Source: Oscarella lobularis (Eukaryota > Porifera > Homoscleromorpha > Homosclerophorida > Oscarellidae). Taken from it: a stretch of DNA of 64,000 nt. The notes under the pieces are model-generated. The model saw nothing but the letters and a program-made list of their open reading frames with translations, made no database searches and was not told the DNA's origin. The position numbers and the translations under genes were made by a program. Shown here piece after piece: positions 32,998 through 45,538 of this stretch. The DNA is taken from assembly GCF_947507565.1 (NCBI RefSeq), contig NC_089180.1, positions 1,426,001-1,490,000 on the forward strand. Direction: 5' to 3'. Each line of letters starts with the position of its first letter. Within the stretch, counting starts at the first letter, position 1.

Positions 32998-35900
32998 TCG
33001 ATGACAGTTTTACTGTTGATCAGCTCGTGAGAACTGTTTGCGAGCGAATTGGTGAATTCAAATTGAATTTTTCGCGTGTTTGTATCATTTTTTGTACTTA
33101 GGAATTTCGAATTTGGAGGAATTTTTCAAGTGACCACGCCCAAAAAGGTGATGTCCCGTCTGTGCGTCTGTTTTCGGTTTGCAGTTAATGGAGGTAATTC
33201 GTTAGGCGGCTCCCCCGCAAGTGAGAGATGAGAAGAAAATGGAAGCATTGAAGAAGAAACGTCACACCGAAGATGATGGTATGGATTATAAGTACATTAT
33301 TTATTATTGTCTTATTGAGTCTATAGTCAATTGGTTGTCACATGACAAACGTTGAGATCTCAAGGAATCGCGGAGACTTAAGTACCTCCTTTTGAGGCAT
33401 CTTTCAAATTAATTAATTCGTATTGATTTTCTGATTTCCTTTGCGTAGGAAAAAGTTCTTCTTTTCGGATCAGAATATGGACCGCAATGATCCCGTTCAA
33501 TTGAATCAACTCTACGCTCAAGCAAGAGACGCAATCGTAGACAGAACTCATCCTTACACTTATGAAGGAGCAATCAACGTGGCAGCACTCCAATGTCAGA
33601 TCGTCCTGAGAAACCATGACGTAGGAAAACACAAACCCGGATACATCACAGAAGAGTAATGCTAATTTTTTAATTTTTGTTGAATATTTATTTTCTTTCT
33701 TAGACTTGGTAGCTATTTGCCTAAGAAGTATGTGAAGGCTAAGGGAGTGGAGAGGCGTGTCTTCTCCAAACATGCCAAGTTTACGGGACTCTCTCGTAAT
33801 ATAAGGCCAATTTTCGCTACATTCAAGTCCGTTCACTCAAAACATACGGCGTCACATTCTTTCTCGTCAAAGTACGAAAAAAACAATAGTTAATATATTA
33901 TTTATTTTCGTCTCTATATAGGAAAAGATGAAGGGAAAGAATAAACTGTGTTCCTCGTCTTTTGGGAATGACGCGCGAGAGTATCATGCGCGTCGACGAG
34001 AGAACGAAGGAAGTGATGAAGACTTGGCCCTTGACGACGGTTCATTGTTGGGGGCCGCGTCACCAAACAGCTTCACTCTCGATTTCGGAGATTATTCTTA
34101 TTACTCCGTTCAAACGACGGAAGGAGAACAGATATCCCGTCTCATTGCAGGATACATTGATATCATTTTGAAAAAGGTAAGGGGTTAGATCAAAAATTTA
34201 TTTATTGATTATGTATTGTTCTTTTAGAAACGTGCGAGGTAATTAAATATTATTCTATAATTATTTATTGATTTTTTTAGAGCGACGCAAGCGTGGGCAG
34301 AGAGGGTCAAGTGGCTCGTCCGGGGGTTCTCCGAGCGGCTGGAGAGAGCGGTGCTCTTTTCGTTCCCAATGAACCCTTGGAGGGCGATCCTCAGTCCATG
34401 AAATGGAAGCAGAATACATTGGATGTATCAAGGCAGAATGTGGGGTTACAACTCGCTGCCATGACAGCGGCGGCTGCGCAGATGGTCGGACTCACCGGAG
34501 GTAATAAATTTTATTGATAAGTTTTTTTGTTTAATTTTTATTGATTAGTTTTTTTCTATAGCTGATCCTCCTGATATTGATTATACGGCTGTTGGCGCTG
34601 CTGTTACGACGCTTTCTTCTAATCTGACAAAACTTTCCAAGGGCGTGAGAATGATTGCTGCTCTTCAGGGAAGTAGTCGTGATGGAGAGAAGCTTCTCTC
34701 GGCGGCGCGGGGTCTCGCTGGGGCCGTGAGAAATCTTCTCACGTCAGCTGAACCGTCAGAATCTCAGTTACGAAATAATTAATAATTAAATAGTAATAAT
34801 AGACACGTGGTTTTAGAATCGCAAGACTTTGTTGGATGCCTCTGCTGGGCTGGGATTATCCGGAACTCGGCTTCTCCTTCTCATGGGTGACCGGATGTGA
34901 CGCAAGAAGTTCAAGACGCTCTCCTTGCTAAATCCAATGTTTTTGCCGTGGCGACATCCAGGCTCGTACAGAATGCAAAGACGGTGGCTTGGAATAGCCC
35001 GGATAGCTCTCTCCAAGCCAACGTCATCACAGCGACGAAAGGAATGGCAACAGCAACGTCTCAATTAGTGGCATGCACCTGCATGCACCAAGGTAACTAA
35101 CGCGCGTTAGGAAGGGTTGATTTTCTATTGATTTTCATGAGATTGTTGCTCCTACTTGGACGAATCCTCTGTGTCAAGAACAACTCATCAGTTCGGCAAA
35201 GCAAGTCGCCGGAGCCGTTGAAGGAACAGTCAGCTCGGCACAAGTAATATATACCAGGGTGTTGGCAAGGATAGGGGAGGGAATAGAACCAATAGTCCTT
35301 GCAAGCAATAGTGCAGAACTTGGGCTGGCTGAGTCTTTGCACTACTCCTTTCGCTCTTTTTTCCCTACACTATTCCTTTGGCTCCTTTTTTTTCCTACAC
35401 TATTCCTTTGGCTCTTTTTTTTTTTCCCTACACTATTCCTTTGGCTCCTTTTTTTACACTATTCTTTTGGCTCCTTTTTTTCCCTAGACTATTCCTTTGG
35501 CTACATTTTTTTCCCTGCACTATTCCTTTAGCTCCTTTTTTCCTTCACTATTCAAAAAAATTAAACAATTCTTGTTTTTTCAGAATGCCTTCAGTGATGA
35601 TGCTCTGAAAGAACTTGGAATGTTGGCGAGGAAAGTGACGGATGCACTTCAAGATCTTCTCCGCTACTACATTCGTGACATTGAGGGCAGACTCAAAGGC
35701 GGAAAATACGAGGATCAAATTGAGATGATTCTCGCTGCAACAGAACGACTCATCAACAGTCTCGGAAACGCACAGGAAACAGTCAAATCTGCAAAAACAG
35801 TTGCCATGGTAAAACCAATAGGTAACCAATCATTTATAGTATTGATTTTTTGTGGTCTCTTTGTAGGCAACTTCTCAAATGGTTTCCGGTATCAAAGACG

Positions 35901-38042
35901 AAGCGTCGTAGGGCTTCTCAGATGAAGATGCGAAGAAGCGTCTGTTGGCCCCGGCCAGGGGTCTGGCAGATGCCACAGCGCATATTGTCGAGTCAGGTGG
36001 ACGCAGCCGAAGTCTCGGCGCGTGATTCGTCGAGCGGAGAAGCGCAAGCGGCACTCTAAACGGCGACGGAAGATCTCCGCATGGCCGTCAACGAGGCAGC
36101 CAATAACGCATTGAAGAAGAAACTAATTAAGAAATTAGAGGTTGCGGCGAGGCTGCGGCGACGCAATGCATTGCCGCCGCGCAAGGCGCCGGACCGGAAA
36201 TTGCAAGACTGTGGCTGATCTCATTGTTCAGTCTGTACGCGCGAGTATGGCCAATCCAGAGAGCCCAAGTTCTCAGCTGGGTCTTATCAATGCTAGTACA
36301 GCCGTGTGGCAAGATGATTTCCGCTTCGAAAGCTGCTGTTGCGAATGTCGGAGATCAAGCTACTGCAAATTGGCTAATTTTGCTAAGCAGACGGCCACGT
36401 GTTTGGCTGACTTGAGAACGGCTGCTGCCAAAGTAAGGGCGATATTATTGATTATTGATTATTTATTTGTTCTTTAGGTGGCTGAAGCATGCGGTTCTTT
36501 GGAAGTTGAAAGTGCTATTGATGTTGTGAGACAGTTGGAGGCCGATCTCGTTTCCGTGCAGAAGACGGCCGCTTCCGGGAAATTGTTTCCTTTGCCAGTA
36601 GAAACGGTGAGACAATAAATGATATCTAGGGCCATATATAGAGAGAGTTACTTGTCTATTTTTTAGGCGGAGTCATGTGCCCTGGAATTGGGTGCTACAT
36701 CGAAAACAGTTGGTGCCTCAATGGCACTGACAGCTGCAGCTCAGGTTAGTACTGGTACACGTCATAACTTCCACTTTAATAATCTTCGTATTAGGGAAGA
36801 GTTTAGGGAAGTGAGAACTACTGTATACTGGAATCGCGGCACGTGACACGGCCAATGCTCTCGAAGTTCTTAGCGGTTCTTTTCGTGCCGCGACAACCGA
36901 TGATCGCAGTGCCCAAGAGGAGATCGTTGCCACGGCAATTCAAGTCATGCGTCATTCGCGTCATCTCATTGACGAAGCAAAGAAAGCGATTGCTTCGCCC
37001 ACGGAACCCGGAAAATCAATCTCGTTTCGCTCAAGCGGCCAAAGCCGTTTCCCAGGCATTGAATCAAGTCATCAATTGTCTTCCCGGACAACGAGACGTC
37101 GATGCGGCGATCAAAGAAATCGCCGCCGCTAGCGTTGCCCTGACGACGGGGCAATATCCGCCGGCGGGCGATATGTCGTTTCAAGACGTTCAAACGTCGT
37201 TGAGCGTCAGCGCGGCGGCGTTGAACGTCAGCGCGAGCGAATTGGTGGCGCGGGACGCACATGCAATTGGCGCAAGCGTCGCTGAAATTCGCCGGAAAAT
37301 ACAAGGCCATGCTCAACTCGGGGCTCATGCTAGCGGGACTATCGAAGGTAAGGAGGAGAGAGACTGATAGAGTGAGGGGAAAAGATGGGGGTTTCTAGGA
37401 AAAGGCTGCGCGGAATGAAATCGTTGGCTACTTGAGATCCGTCTCTATGTCGTCGAGTAAATTGCTACTTGGCGCCAAAGCGCTCTCAGCTGATCCCAAC
37501 GCGTGAAAAACAATTTGGCTGCGGCGGCGGCGAGGTAAAGGGGCCAAACGAAAGGGGCTGGGGTCTTTGTAAATTTGTTTGTCAGAGGTGTAACAGATGC
37601 TATCAATGCGCTCGTGACGGTGTGCACGGCCGCGGCGCCGGGACAACGCGAATGCGACAATGCGCTTAGAAAGATGCAGGCAACGGGCGCAATGTTGCAA
37701 CCGGTCAACGATAGCACGTACTTTGCGTGCGTCGACTCGGTCATGGAAAATTCGAAGGTCAGTGCAGATTCTATCCCGATTCACACTAGCAACTTCCAAA
37801 TATGGTCGGGGGTGACTGATGTCACAAAGGCAAAGCAGCCAATCATAGGATACGTTGCATTGCTAATTTGCTAGTGTGAATGAGCCCTTCTAAATGGAGC
37901 CAGGAGACGTGGTTTTTAGATCTTGGGCGAAGCGATGGGCGATGTTACGAAACCCGCGAAAGCGGAGCGCCACGAGGACTTCAGCACGGCCGTAGGCAAA
38001 GCGGCGACGGCGGTGTGCGCGCTGACTGAAAGCGCCGCCCAA
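32998..38042 (+). pseudogene. talin, 5' portion (FERM head and first rod bundles), disrupted
   Basis: Talin links integrins to actin. Exons follow vertebrate talin order: VDDSFTVDQLVRTVCERI (about 32998-33048); VRDEKKMEALKKKRHTEDD (33206-33281); KKFFFSDQNMDRNDPVQLNQ-LYAQARDAI (33441-33656); KEKMKGKNKL...SFTLDFGD, YYSVQTTEGEQISRLIAGYI (33925-34175); DPPDIDYTAVGAAVTTLSSN (about 34563); ITATKGMATATSQLVACT (about 35030); DEDAKKRLLAPARGLADATA (about 35925); VAEACGSLEVESAIDVVRQL (about 36480); LNQVINCLPGQRDVDAAIKE (about 37060); and ATAVCALTESAAQ (to 38042). In-frame stops occur at 35909-35911 (TAG) and 36057-36059 (TAA), with a stop and shift near 33380. Several rod blocks switch frame (36.0-36.4, 36.8-37.0 kb). 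The reading then runs straight into a transposon. Confidence 0.85.
35339..35555 (+). repeat. tandem repeat in talin intron
   Basis: About six or seven copies of a roughly 35-base unit, cactattcctttggctcc followed by a T-rich run, fill most of an intron. The T-runs differ in length between copies. Confidence 0.85.
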
Positions 38043-38389
38043 TAGAGGGGTTGCATGTGACGTCATGATCCACGTGACGTTGACCGTGGTGGGCAAACTG
38101 GTGGGCGCGCCTGCGGGCAGCTGGGTGTATCGATGAAAATCCACCCTATCCGTCGGGGACCGGGTACTCATCACTTAGAAACGGTCTTTATAGGGCTTTT
38201 AGTACTGCCAATTTCGCTCAACATCCGCAAGTATCGGAGCGGCGAGCTAATTTGGGGGGCGTGACTCGTTGACGATGAGGCTCTAATTTATGCTGACTCG
38301 GTGCTTACTTTGTTGACTTTAGAGGGAGAAGGGTGTGCCTATCGCGTGTAGCTATTCCATTCTGTCACTGAATTTCGCATTAAACGTAT

Positions 38390-40648
38390 ATGCTGCGTTT
38401 TCTGGGCACACTTAGCGCGCGTGTAATGGAACGACTTTCGAAACGTGTCTCCGGTCTTTCTCGCGAGTCACAGGCGAGATATAGGGCGAAAGTCACTGCT
38501 GCTGGCTTGCTCGTTGATCCGTACGAGATTGATGAATGGACGGCGTCTCCTGATGAGATTCCTGACGTGAAATCGAGCGATATGATAATCTACATGATAT
38601 CAACACCGAGTCCTTACACAAGACAGGAAATAAAGGTTCGGGTAATGCATTGACTTACGGCCATGACTGCAGTACTTCATTAGGCCTGGAAAGGAATGCT
38701 TAGTGGAGACAGTTTCGTATCTGCTGGCTGGGTGCACAATCTGCAATTGCACAAGTTTCTTGATTCTTCTGGAGAAAAGAAATTCGTTATCATGGGAAAG
38801 GTGAGTTGCAGGTACACTCTATCATACAAATCTGTTAACATGCATCAAGGTGAGGCATTCACAAAGATCAGATGCAGATCACCTTCTTCCGTGGGCAATT
38901 TTTGCGCGTGACGGAGAAGTTCTTTCTACGCATTGCACCTGCATGGCAGGGTATTTCTTGCATATTGATGACGTGCTTACTTATTGATGACGTGCTTACT
39001 TCACTGACAATAGACTGGGAGAAGCATGCTCTCATATAGCGGCAATCCTCTCCTGCGCTGTCAATGCTGCTGATGCGCGACGAAATTGCGGCGACGACTC
39101 CTGCACGTCCCAGTCATGCGTTTGGTTGCCGCCACGCCGCAACGTGAGTTCGATTGTTGTACGTGACTGTCCTTACACTTGAATTTTAGGTCAAGCCTGC
39201 ATTTGTTCGCGACATCTGCTTCAGCAACCCAAAGCGGAAGAAGAGTGGCGAACCTGCCAGTACACAGGTTGCTGGGAAGGAAATTCTTCCTCTGAGAGCT
39301 ACTGCACGCCTATCTAGGTTGAGGGGAAAGTTATTAGTCCTCCCAGTGAAGACCAGCTGAAAGCGTTTTACGACGGGATAAGCGGGGCCAAGCAAAAGCC
39401 AGCTATTCTGCTGGTCACTCCTGGGTACGCCAAGGACTTCGTCCCTAAGGCCAGCAATCCGTCATTTCCCAAGCCCATTACGGATCTGTACGATCCTGAA
39501 GCATTGGAACTTTCTTACTGCAGCCTGCTAACAAAATGTGAACAAATGAAAAGCAGTATTACAGTAAGGGCAACGCGAACACTACCTAAGCTATCAGCTG
39601 TAACAATTTTTTTGAGGTTTCCGCCGACCAGGCGTTAAAGATCGAGGCGGAGACACGAAATCAGGCGTCCAGCAAACTGTGGTCTGCTCACAGAGCTGGA
39701 AGAATAACGGCGTCAAATTTCAAGGATGCGGCACACACCAAGCGCGATATGCCGTCTGTTAGTCTAATAAAGAGACTGTGCTATCCACGCGCTTTCTCAA
39801 CAGAGGCTACTAGGTAAAGGTCAGTAACACATAAAAGGGAATTTCTGATTACTTTTGCAAAGGTGGGGTCAAGAGAATGAAGAAACGGCACGACAAGCCT
39901 ACTTTGCTGCGGCTACACACAAGCACGAAGGTCTCACCATTCATCTTGCTGGCCTCTTCCTTGATCCGGAATGCTCATTCATTGGTGCATCTCCGGATGC
40001 ATTGGTTTGTTGCGAGTGCTGCGGTCAAGGCACGGTCGAATTGAAGTGCCCGTTCACTGTGCGAGACAGCCCCCTGCGCAGCACTGCCAATCTTTGCCTG
40101 ACGGAAACTGACGGGAAGTGGATGCTTCAGAGAGATCACGCCTACTATTACCAGGTGGGCATTGGGCAGAGGGGACTTCCGACGGGAGATCACGCGTACT
40201 ATTACCAGGTACAAATGCAAATTCATGTCTGTCGCGTGTCATACTGCGACTTTGTGGTGTGGACCCCACAAGAAATGGCCGTCGAGCGTATTCATCCGGA
40301 TCCTGAATTCATGCGAGAGAAATTGGAGAACGTCAGTCACTTTTTACCTACGGGCTTTTGCCGGAGATTGTCGGGAAATGGTACACGCGGAGGCCAGTGG
40401 TGAGCACCGACAATATCGTACCTGTTCCGGTCGTCAGTCGTGACGACGTGCAAGTAATCGACGCTACTGATACGAGTGATTCTGCTTCCTGGTGCTACTG
40501 CGGCGAGCCAAGCAAGGGCCTGATGATCTTCTGCGAAAGCAAAAAATGCAGAATTAAATGGTTTCACTGCGACTGCCTAAGAATGCAGTCGGTGCCAAAG
40601 GGCAAATGGTACTGTCCCTCTTGCAGAAAAGTAGACAATGCTAAATGA
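38390..40648 (+). CDS. ISL2EU accessory protein: SWIM zinc finger, YqaJ-type nuclease, PHD finger
   Basis: Exons splice with short GT..AG introns: 38390-38635 (start MLRFLGTLSARV...), 38683-38800 (AWKGMLSGDSFVSAGWVHNL), about 38851-38950 (VRHSQRSDADHLLPWAIFAR, then HCTCMAG), about 39014-39143 (LGEACSHIAAIL), 39190-39566 (ending LLTKCEQMKSSIT), about 39615-39815 (SAHRAGRITASNFKDAAH), and 39855 onward. The SWIM finger is CxC...CxH split across an intron. The YqaJ exonuclease-like core has GASPDALV and VELKCPF (Asp, then E-x-K) and YYYQVQMQ. The C-terminal PHD finger (40490-40636) is C4HC3: WCYCGEP..FCESKKC...WFHCDC..WYCPSC. A run of five T near 40341-40345 leaves the PHD part one base out of frame. 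A 54-bp in-frame duplication repeats DHAYYYQV (40134, 40188). The role in transposition is unknown; nuclease activity is presumed. Confidence 0.8.
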
Positions 40649-40688
40649 GTAGTTCAATTAATGGTAGTAGTGGGGGTGAATATGACGT

Positions 40689-42324
40689 CTATTCTCCACT
40701 GACAACGGACGGACACAGGTTAACACAAGCACAACATACCCTAATCAATTTATCTAGAGTTGAGTTACCGCTACTGCTGTTGGAGATGAAGGAGATTGGC
40801 ATGACGCTCTGTAGGATCGTGTACTTCTGTTTCAGGACGCCTATGAGTCGCTCAACATGGATCCTTACCAGCGATAACTCTCGACTCCAGTCGACATCAA
40901 TCTTCTCGAGCTGTTTCCTGCCTCTGGTAAATGTTGGCATCTTAATTTCGCTCATGGTAAGTCGAGCGTAGGCATGACAGGTAAATCCACGATCTGCTAG
41001 AATTACGTCGCCTGTGACATAAGACAGTCATAACCATAACACAGTCACGCAGAGGTATTGACCTACCCGGTAGCAGTAGATGCGTTAGGCCCGAACTTTC
41101 CAGTATGTCTTTGTCAGACATACGACCACCAGCTGCATGGGAAAGAAACGAAATGGTTCCTTGAGGTGATATGCCAATCAGAAATTTGATTGTCGAATGA
41201 TGTTTGTAATTGCTCCAGACTTGGGCTCTCGCAAGCAGGTCGGACGGTCGTTCTATGAATATCTCGGTGCAATCGACTATTACACAGCAGGACTTGAAGA
41301 ATTTGCGGAAGGACGTGGGCATTGTCAGACGAAGCGTCTCTCTGTCGGGCCAGCAAATCAGGTGAGCACATTTGATGTGCATCACATCCAGAACTTGGTG
41401 AAAATGCCGAGATACCGTACTTTTATGTACGCCATACCGATCGCCTATGTCTTCGTCCGTTAGATTCAGACGGATCTTTAAGAAGAACATGACGAAAATG
41501 TCCTTCTTTGTTAGTTTGTTCCCTTCAGGAAGGGCATCTTCAACCAGCTGGAACAACGAGTAAAAAACAGGCCATTCATGAATACCTACGAGTGAGTACA
41601 CACTGAGTGAGTAATGTAACAGTAATGAAATTTGAATACCTGTGTAGAACTTCAATTTAGAATTGTTATTCTTCAAGAAGTCGAACGAGATAGAAATTTG
41701 ACCAATTGCCTCCCTCAAACCGTCTCGTTCGTCGGTCATTCGCTGCAACTCGCTTTCCAGCCCCTTGATGGCAGTGAAAGACATGTCTGTTTGACAAGAA
41801 GAGGCCATGCAAGTATCATCATTCGCTTCGTCGATAAGGCTTTCGTCCACAGTCATATCGATTGTGCAAGCAACGGATTCCTCACTCTCAGCAGCAGACA
41901 ATAGCCCCCTCCTTCTTTCGTGACGTTCGTATCTGCCAATTGACGTCTTCGTCGACACAGCTGAAAATGAGTACCCCATCCGCACGCTGGGAACCCAATC
42001 AGGGTTTGTTGCATCCTGTAGCGGTGAAGGTGAGCCTGTAGCAAGACGCGGCGATTAATTAAATTTTAGGTAAAAAACCATTCTCGTACCGCTAATGAAG
42101 TGAGCCGAGCAAACTCTTGAATCGGCAGAGGGAGCCCAGTCTTTCCTCCTGATTGCCGCTATCCATTTTTCGCGTCGTCGAACGCGTAAATCGTCTGTTG
42201 TCTGGCAGGAACGACGCACAGAATTCGTGGAAGAAGGGATACGGAAAAAGCGAATTCCACTGCCGCTTTCCGATCGATTCGCGCATCCGATTACGCAGCA
42301 CGTTTGAACCATATCTACGTACAA
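40689..42324 (-). CDS. ISL2EU transposase: THAP domain plus DDE_4-type catalytic domain
   Basis: Exon 1 (42324 to about 42093) encodes a THAP zinc finger: CCVIGCANRS...FFRIPS...KWIAAIRRKDWAPS...VCSAHFISG (C2CH). It splices to DATNPDWVPSVRMGYS, the usual post-THAP segment, in the exon 42015-41640. The next exon (41580-41070) has a helix-turn-helix, LTKKDIFVMFFLKIRLNLTD with IGDRYGVHKSTVSRHF. The catalytic triad is D in VIVDCTEIFIERP, D in LADRGFTCHAYARL (41010-40960) and E in IHVERLIGVLKQKY (about 40850). It ends near 40689. All introns are short and keep frame, and no stop interrupts it. THAP binds the inverted ends and the DDE domain cuts and joins. This copy looks active. Confidence 0.85.
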
Positions 42325-43021
42325 CGACGGTAAATCGGTGAAAAAACCCTAAATAACCCAATGCGGAACAGCTGTCCCACCTTGTAGGCTTGCCCACCAC
42401 GGTCGATGATCACGTGCGCTGTGACGTCACCGTGCAACCCCTCTATCAGCGTATCTCGTCGCAATCTCGGATCCGTCGAGCACAGCAGCGGTTCCGAGTC
42501 TCGTCGATTCGTCGCAATTCGCGCGCGCTCAACAGGCGATTCGTCAAGCGTGCGAACAACTTCTCGATCCATCGAGCGTCCAATCGCAGGTTCTCAGTTC
42601 GGCGACGGTCATCGCGAAGCATATCGGCTTTATGCAACGCTTGCAAAGTCGCTTTTCCAGTAAGACAAAGAATCCCGTGGCCAAACGAAAGTTTGCGTAA
42701 AGAATATCAAGGTACGGCCGCCGATCAAAGTATTAGGAGAAGGCGTCTTCTACTGGGTCTTTTTCCACAGCCGGGGTTTTCTTTTTTCTAGGCGTTGGCT
42801 GCGAATTTGAATGATCAGAATCGTGCCGATTGCTCTCTTTCGACGAAGCCGCTTCTCGAAGCGATTGATGATTTAGTTGAGTTTGCTTCGGCGCCGGAAT
42901 TCGCTTCCGTTCCAGCGCAAATAAGTCCGCAGGTAATATACTCTAAGCTGAGGAAACGGAGAAATGGGGAAAGGAAACGCCTAATAATTAAGAATTAATT
43001 AATTAAATAATTAATTAAAAA

Positions 43022-43142
43022 TGTACTGTACTGTGGAACCTCTCTTAGCGGACACCTTCTTATAAGGGACACCAACCGTGGCGCGGATAGATTTCTATGG
43101 CGGACAAATGTCATGGTTATTGAGAGGTTTTGCTCTACTTTT
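43022..43142. repeat. possible pogo/Tigger-like MITE end
   Basis: Within a talin intron, ctgtggaacctctcttagcg followed by gacacc and, inverted about 100 bases later, attgagaggttttgc resemble degenerate terminal repeats of pogo-type elements ('GAACCTCTCTTA'). The match is weak and no gene is present. Confidence 0.3.
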
Positions 43143-45478
43143 TTTAAACAGACACACTGATTAATCAGACTGTGAGTGACTTTTGGAACGTCATCGTTCT
43201 TGGAAAACCCGTAATACTGCAATGGCTAAACTTGATTGAATAACGCTGTTGGATATCGACATCTTTGTAATGATTCTAAGAGTCCGGATAAGTGAAAGAA
43301 ACGTCAGATAACTGAAACACGTGAAATGCAAGGAGATAAAATTATTGAACTAACGAAAAGTCACCTGACTTATCTATTAGATATAAAACATTTGGGTTGT
43401 TTGTGTCTCTAAACATAAGCTGTGCGTGGGGGGCGTTTCCTCTCCCTTTCTCTCCTCTCTATCTCTCTCCTAAGGGCGGAGAGAGGCATTGATTATTCCA
43501 GTGATTATGTCTTGTCATAAAACTGCTGTACGCGTAATGATATATCACGTGATATATAAACCACGATGAGGAATAATATAGTCCAAACCTAGGGCCTCAA
43601 AATTCTATTGTCTAATTTTTTCTTCTATGTGAAGGCTCGTTCTGCGCAAGCGCCTATTGTGACGGCTGGCATGAACATGTTGACGGCCAGTTCAAGTCTA
43701 ATCAGCTCAGCCAAAAGCTTGGCTGTCAATCCAAGAGACGCAGCCACGTGGCAACTTCTGGCCAGTCACAGCAAAGCCGTTTCAGACGCAACAAGAAACT
43801 CGTATCAGCCGTACAGTAAGAAGGAAAAAAGACAAAATTAATTGATTAATTAATATCTCTCTCTAGGGATAAGTCCCCTAGAATGTGACGAAGCTATTGA
43901 AACATTGAATTTTGCTATCAGTGAAGTAGATCAAGCGTCATTGGCTGCAATCTGTTCAAAATTGACGCCAAGCAGCGAATCGACTCTCCAAGGATTTCAC
44001 ACCCAAATGACGAGTCATATAAGCGAAGTCAGCGATCTCATTGAGCCCGTTTCCGTGGCAGCGAAAGGGAACCCAGAAAAATTCGGTCACATGGTACCAG
44101 ATAAATAATCAATAATTATAATTATTAATGTTCTTTGATTTTTTCTAGGTTTCGAATTGTGTGAATTATTTTCTTCCGCTTTCTCGTTCTGCCGTCGGAG
44201 CGGCGTCAAAAACGTCGAATGCGGATCGACAGATGTCGCTTCGTGAGCAGACGAAGACGCTCGCCGAATCGGCGCTCCAATTGATGTACGCGGCGAAAGA
44301 ATGCGGCGGGAATCCGGCGGCGACCGAAGCGTTTGCGGAAATCAATGACGCAGCCGGAAACATGACGGAAGCGGTGAAAGATTTGAAGAGTACGTTGGAA
44401 ATGGCGGCAAGCGAAGCGGGACTCACGGCGGGAATGATGAACGCAATTGCAAAGGCAGCTGGAACCGTAAGACAATATATTTTCAATGATTATTTATTAT
44501 TTATTTTTTATGAAGCTTGATGACGTAATTGGTGGTGAAGTGAGCAAATCGTTTGCCGAGTATCAGGAGAGTGTGAGCAATTCCGCGAAAGCGATTATGG
44601 TCAAAGCTCAAGACATGGTAAGTGCAACAGATGTGACGTCATTGTGATGATGACATCATCATATCTTTAGGTTGGCAAAGCGAGAACGAATCTGTCGGAA
44701 TAGGGCGTGGTCTTGAAAGATACGACGGCAATTTATTGCACAATGACGAGCGATTGTAGAGGAGCTCTTGCTACAGTCGAAAATGATGACGTAAGAATTA
44801 ATTAATTAATTAAATAAATAATAATTTTTTTAGATTGCTGCTCGATTGAAGCTGGCTTGTCAACGATTGGGCGGGGCACTGGGCGAATTGTTGCAATGTG
44901 CCGGAAGTGTCCAAAGCAATCCCACCGATTTTCAGGGAAAGAAAGAGCTCTCGGACACAGCGAGACACGTCACGAATCACGTGAGTCCATCCCAATAAAT
45001 GAATATTTAAAATTTGAATTTTGTTTTGTTGACAGGTTGCGTCTTTGATGGCGGCGCTCCAGGCGGATGCCAAGGAAACGCAGGCGTGCATCAACGCGGC
45101 GGATAGCGTCAAGGGAATCATCTCCGATTTGGATAGAGTAATCATGTTTGCGTCGACGGGATTATTGAATAAGGAAGAGAAGGGAGACACGTTTGGAGAT
45201 CATCGCGAGAATATTCTTCGTACGGCCAAGTCTCTCGTTGAAGACACGAAGAAATGGTGAGCGGTGCTGCGGCGTCGCAAGAGCAGCTTGCTTCTGCTGC
45301 CGAAGCGTCGGCTGGAACGATTAGACTGTTGACTGATCACGTGAAACTCGGCGCCGCCGCGCTCACGTCAGACGATCAAGAAGCTCAGGTCAGATATATA
45401 CATACCCTTGTTTAGTTCTCTGAGTTCTTAGTTGCACACAGTTCTTCTGCGTTTTCATCCCCTATAGAGAGATTGAGA

Positions 45479-45538
45479 CTTCATCGACTCTCTATATAAA
45501 GATCGAAGTCTTTATCGTTATATAGAGAGTCGATGAAG
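45479..45538. repeat. perfect 20-bp inverted repeat (hairpin) in talin intron
   Basis: CTTCATCGACTCTCTATATA (45479-45498) and its exact complement (45519-45538) flank a 20-base loop that itself can pair (AAGA...TCTT). The intron is otherwise T-rich with repeated 'tctctgag' words. Confidence 0.9.

Larger units (their letters stand above)
38043..42445. mobile_element. ISL2EU-type DNA transposon, about 4.4 kb, nearly intact
   Basis: The ends are GAGGGGTTGCA (38045-38055) and its exact complement TGCAACCCCTC (42433-42443), each bordered by TA. Imperfect terminal inverted repeats extend about 60 bp inward, including a shared block CCGTGGTGGGCAA / TTGCCCACCACGG. Inside are two convergent genes: a THAP-DDE transposase (minus) and a SWIM/YqaJ/PHD protein (plus). 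A DDE transposase with a partner YqaJ nuclease is the layout I know for ISL2EU elements, and a TA target duplication would be consistent with them. The element sits within a talin coding exon. Clean reading frames and well-matched ends imply a recent insertion. Confidence 0.85.

Noticed and set aside
32782-33030. Talin first exon
   Set aside because: The open frame at 32.78-32.95 kb does not match the talin N-terminus in any frame; homology begins at VDDSFTVDQLV (about 32998).
33378-44703. Reassigned stop codons explaining in-frame TAA/TAG in talin and dynein
   Set aside because: The aligned residues at the stops are not consistent with one amino acid, and MORC2, CCDC39-like and mobile genes use ordinary stops.
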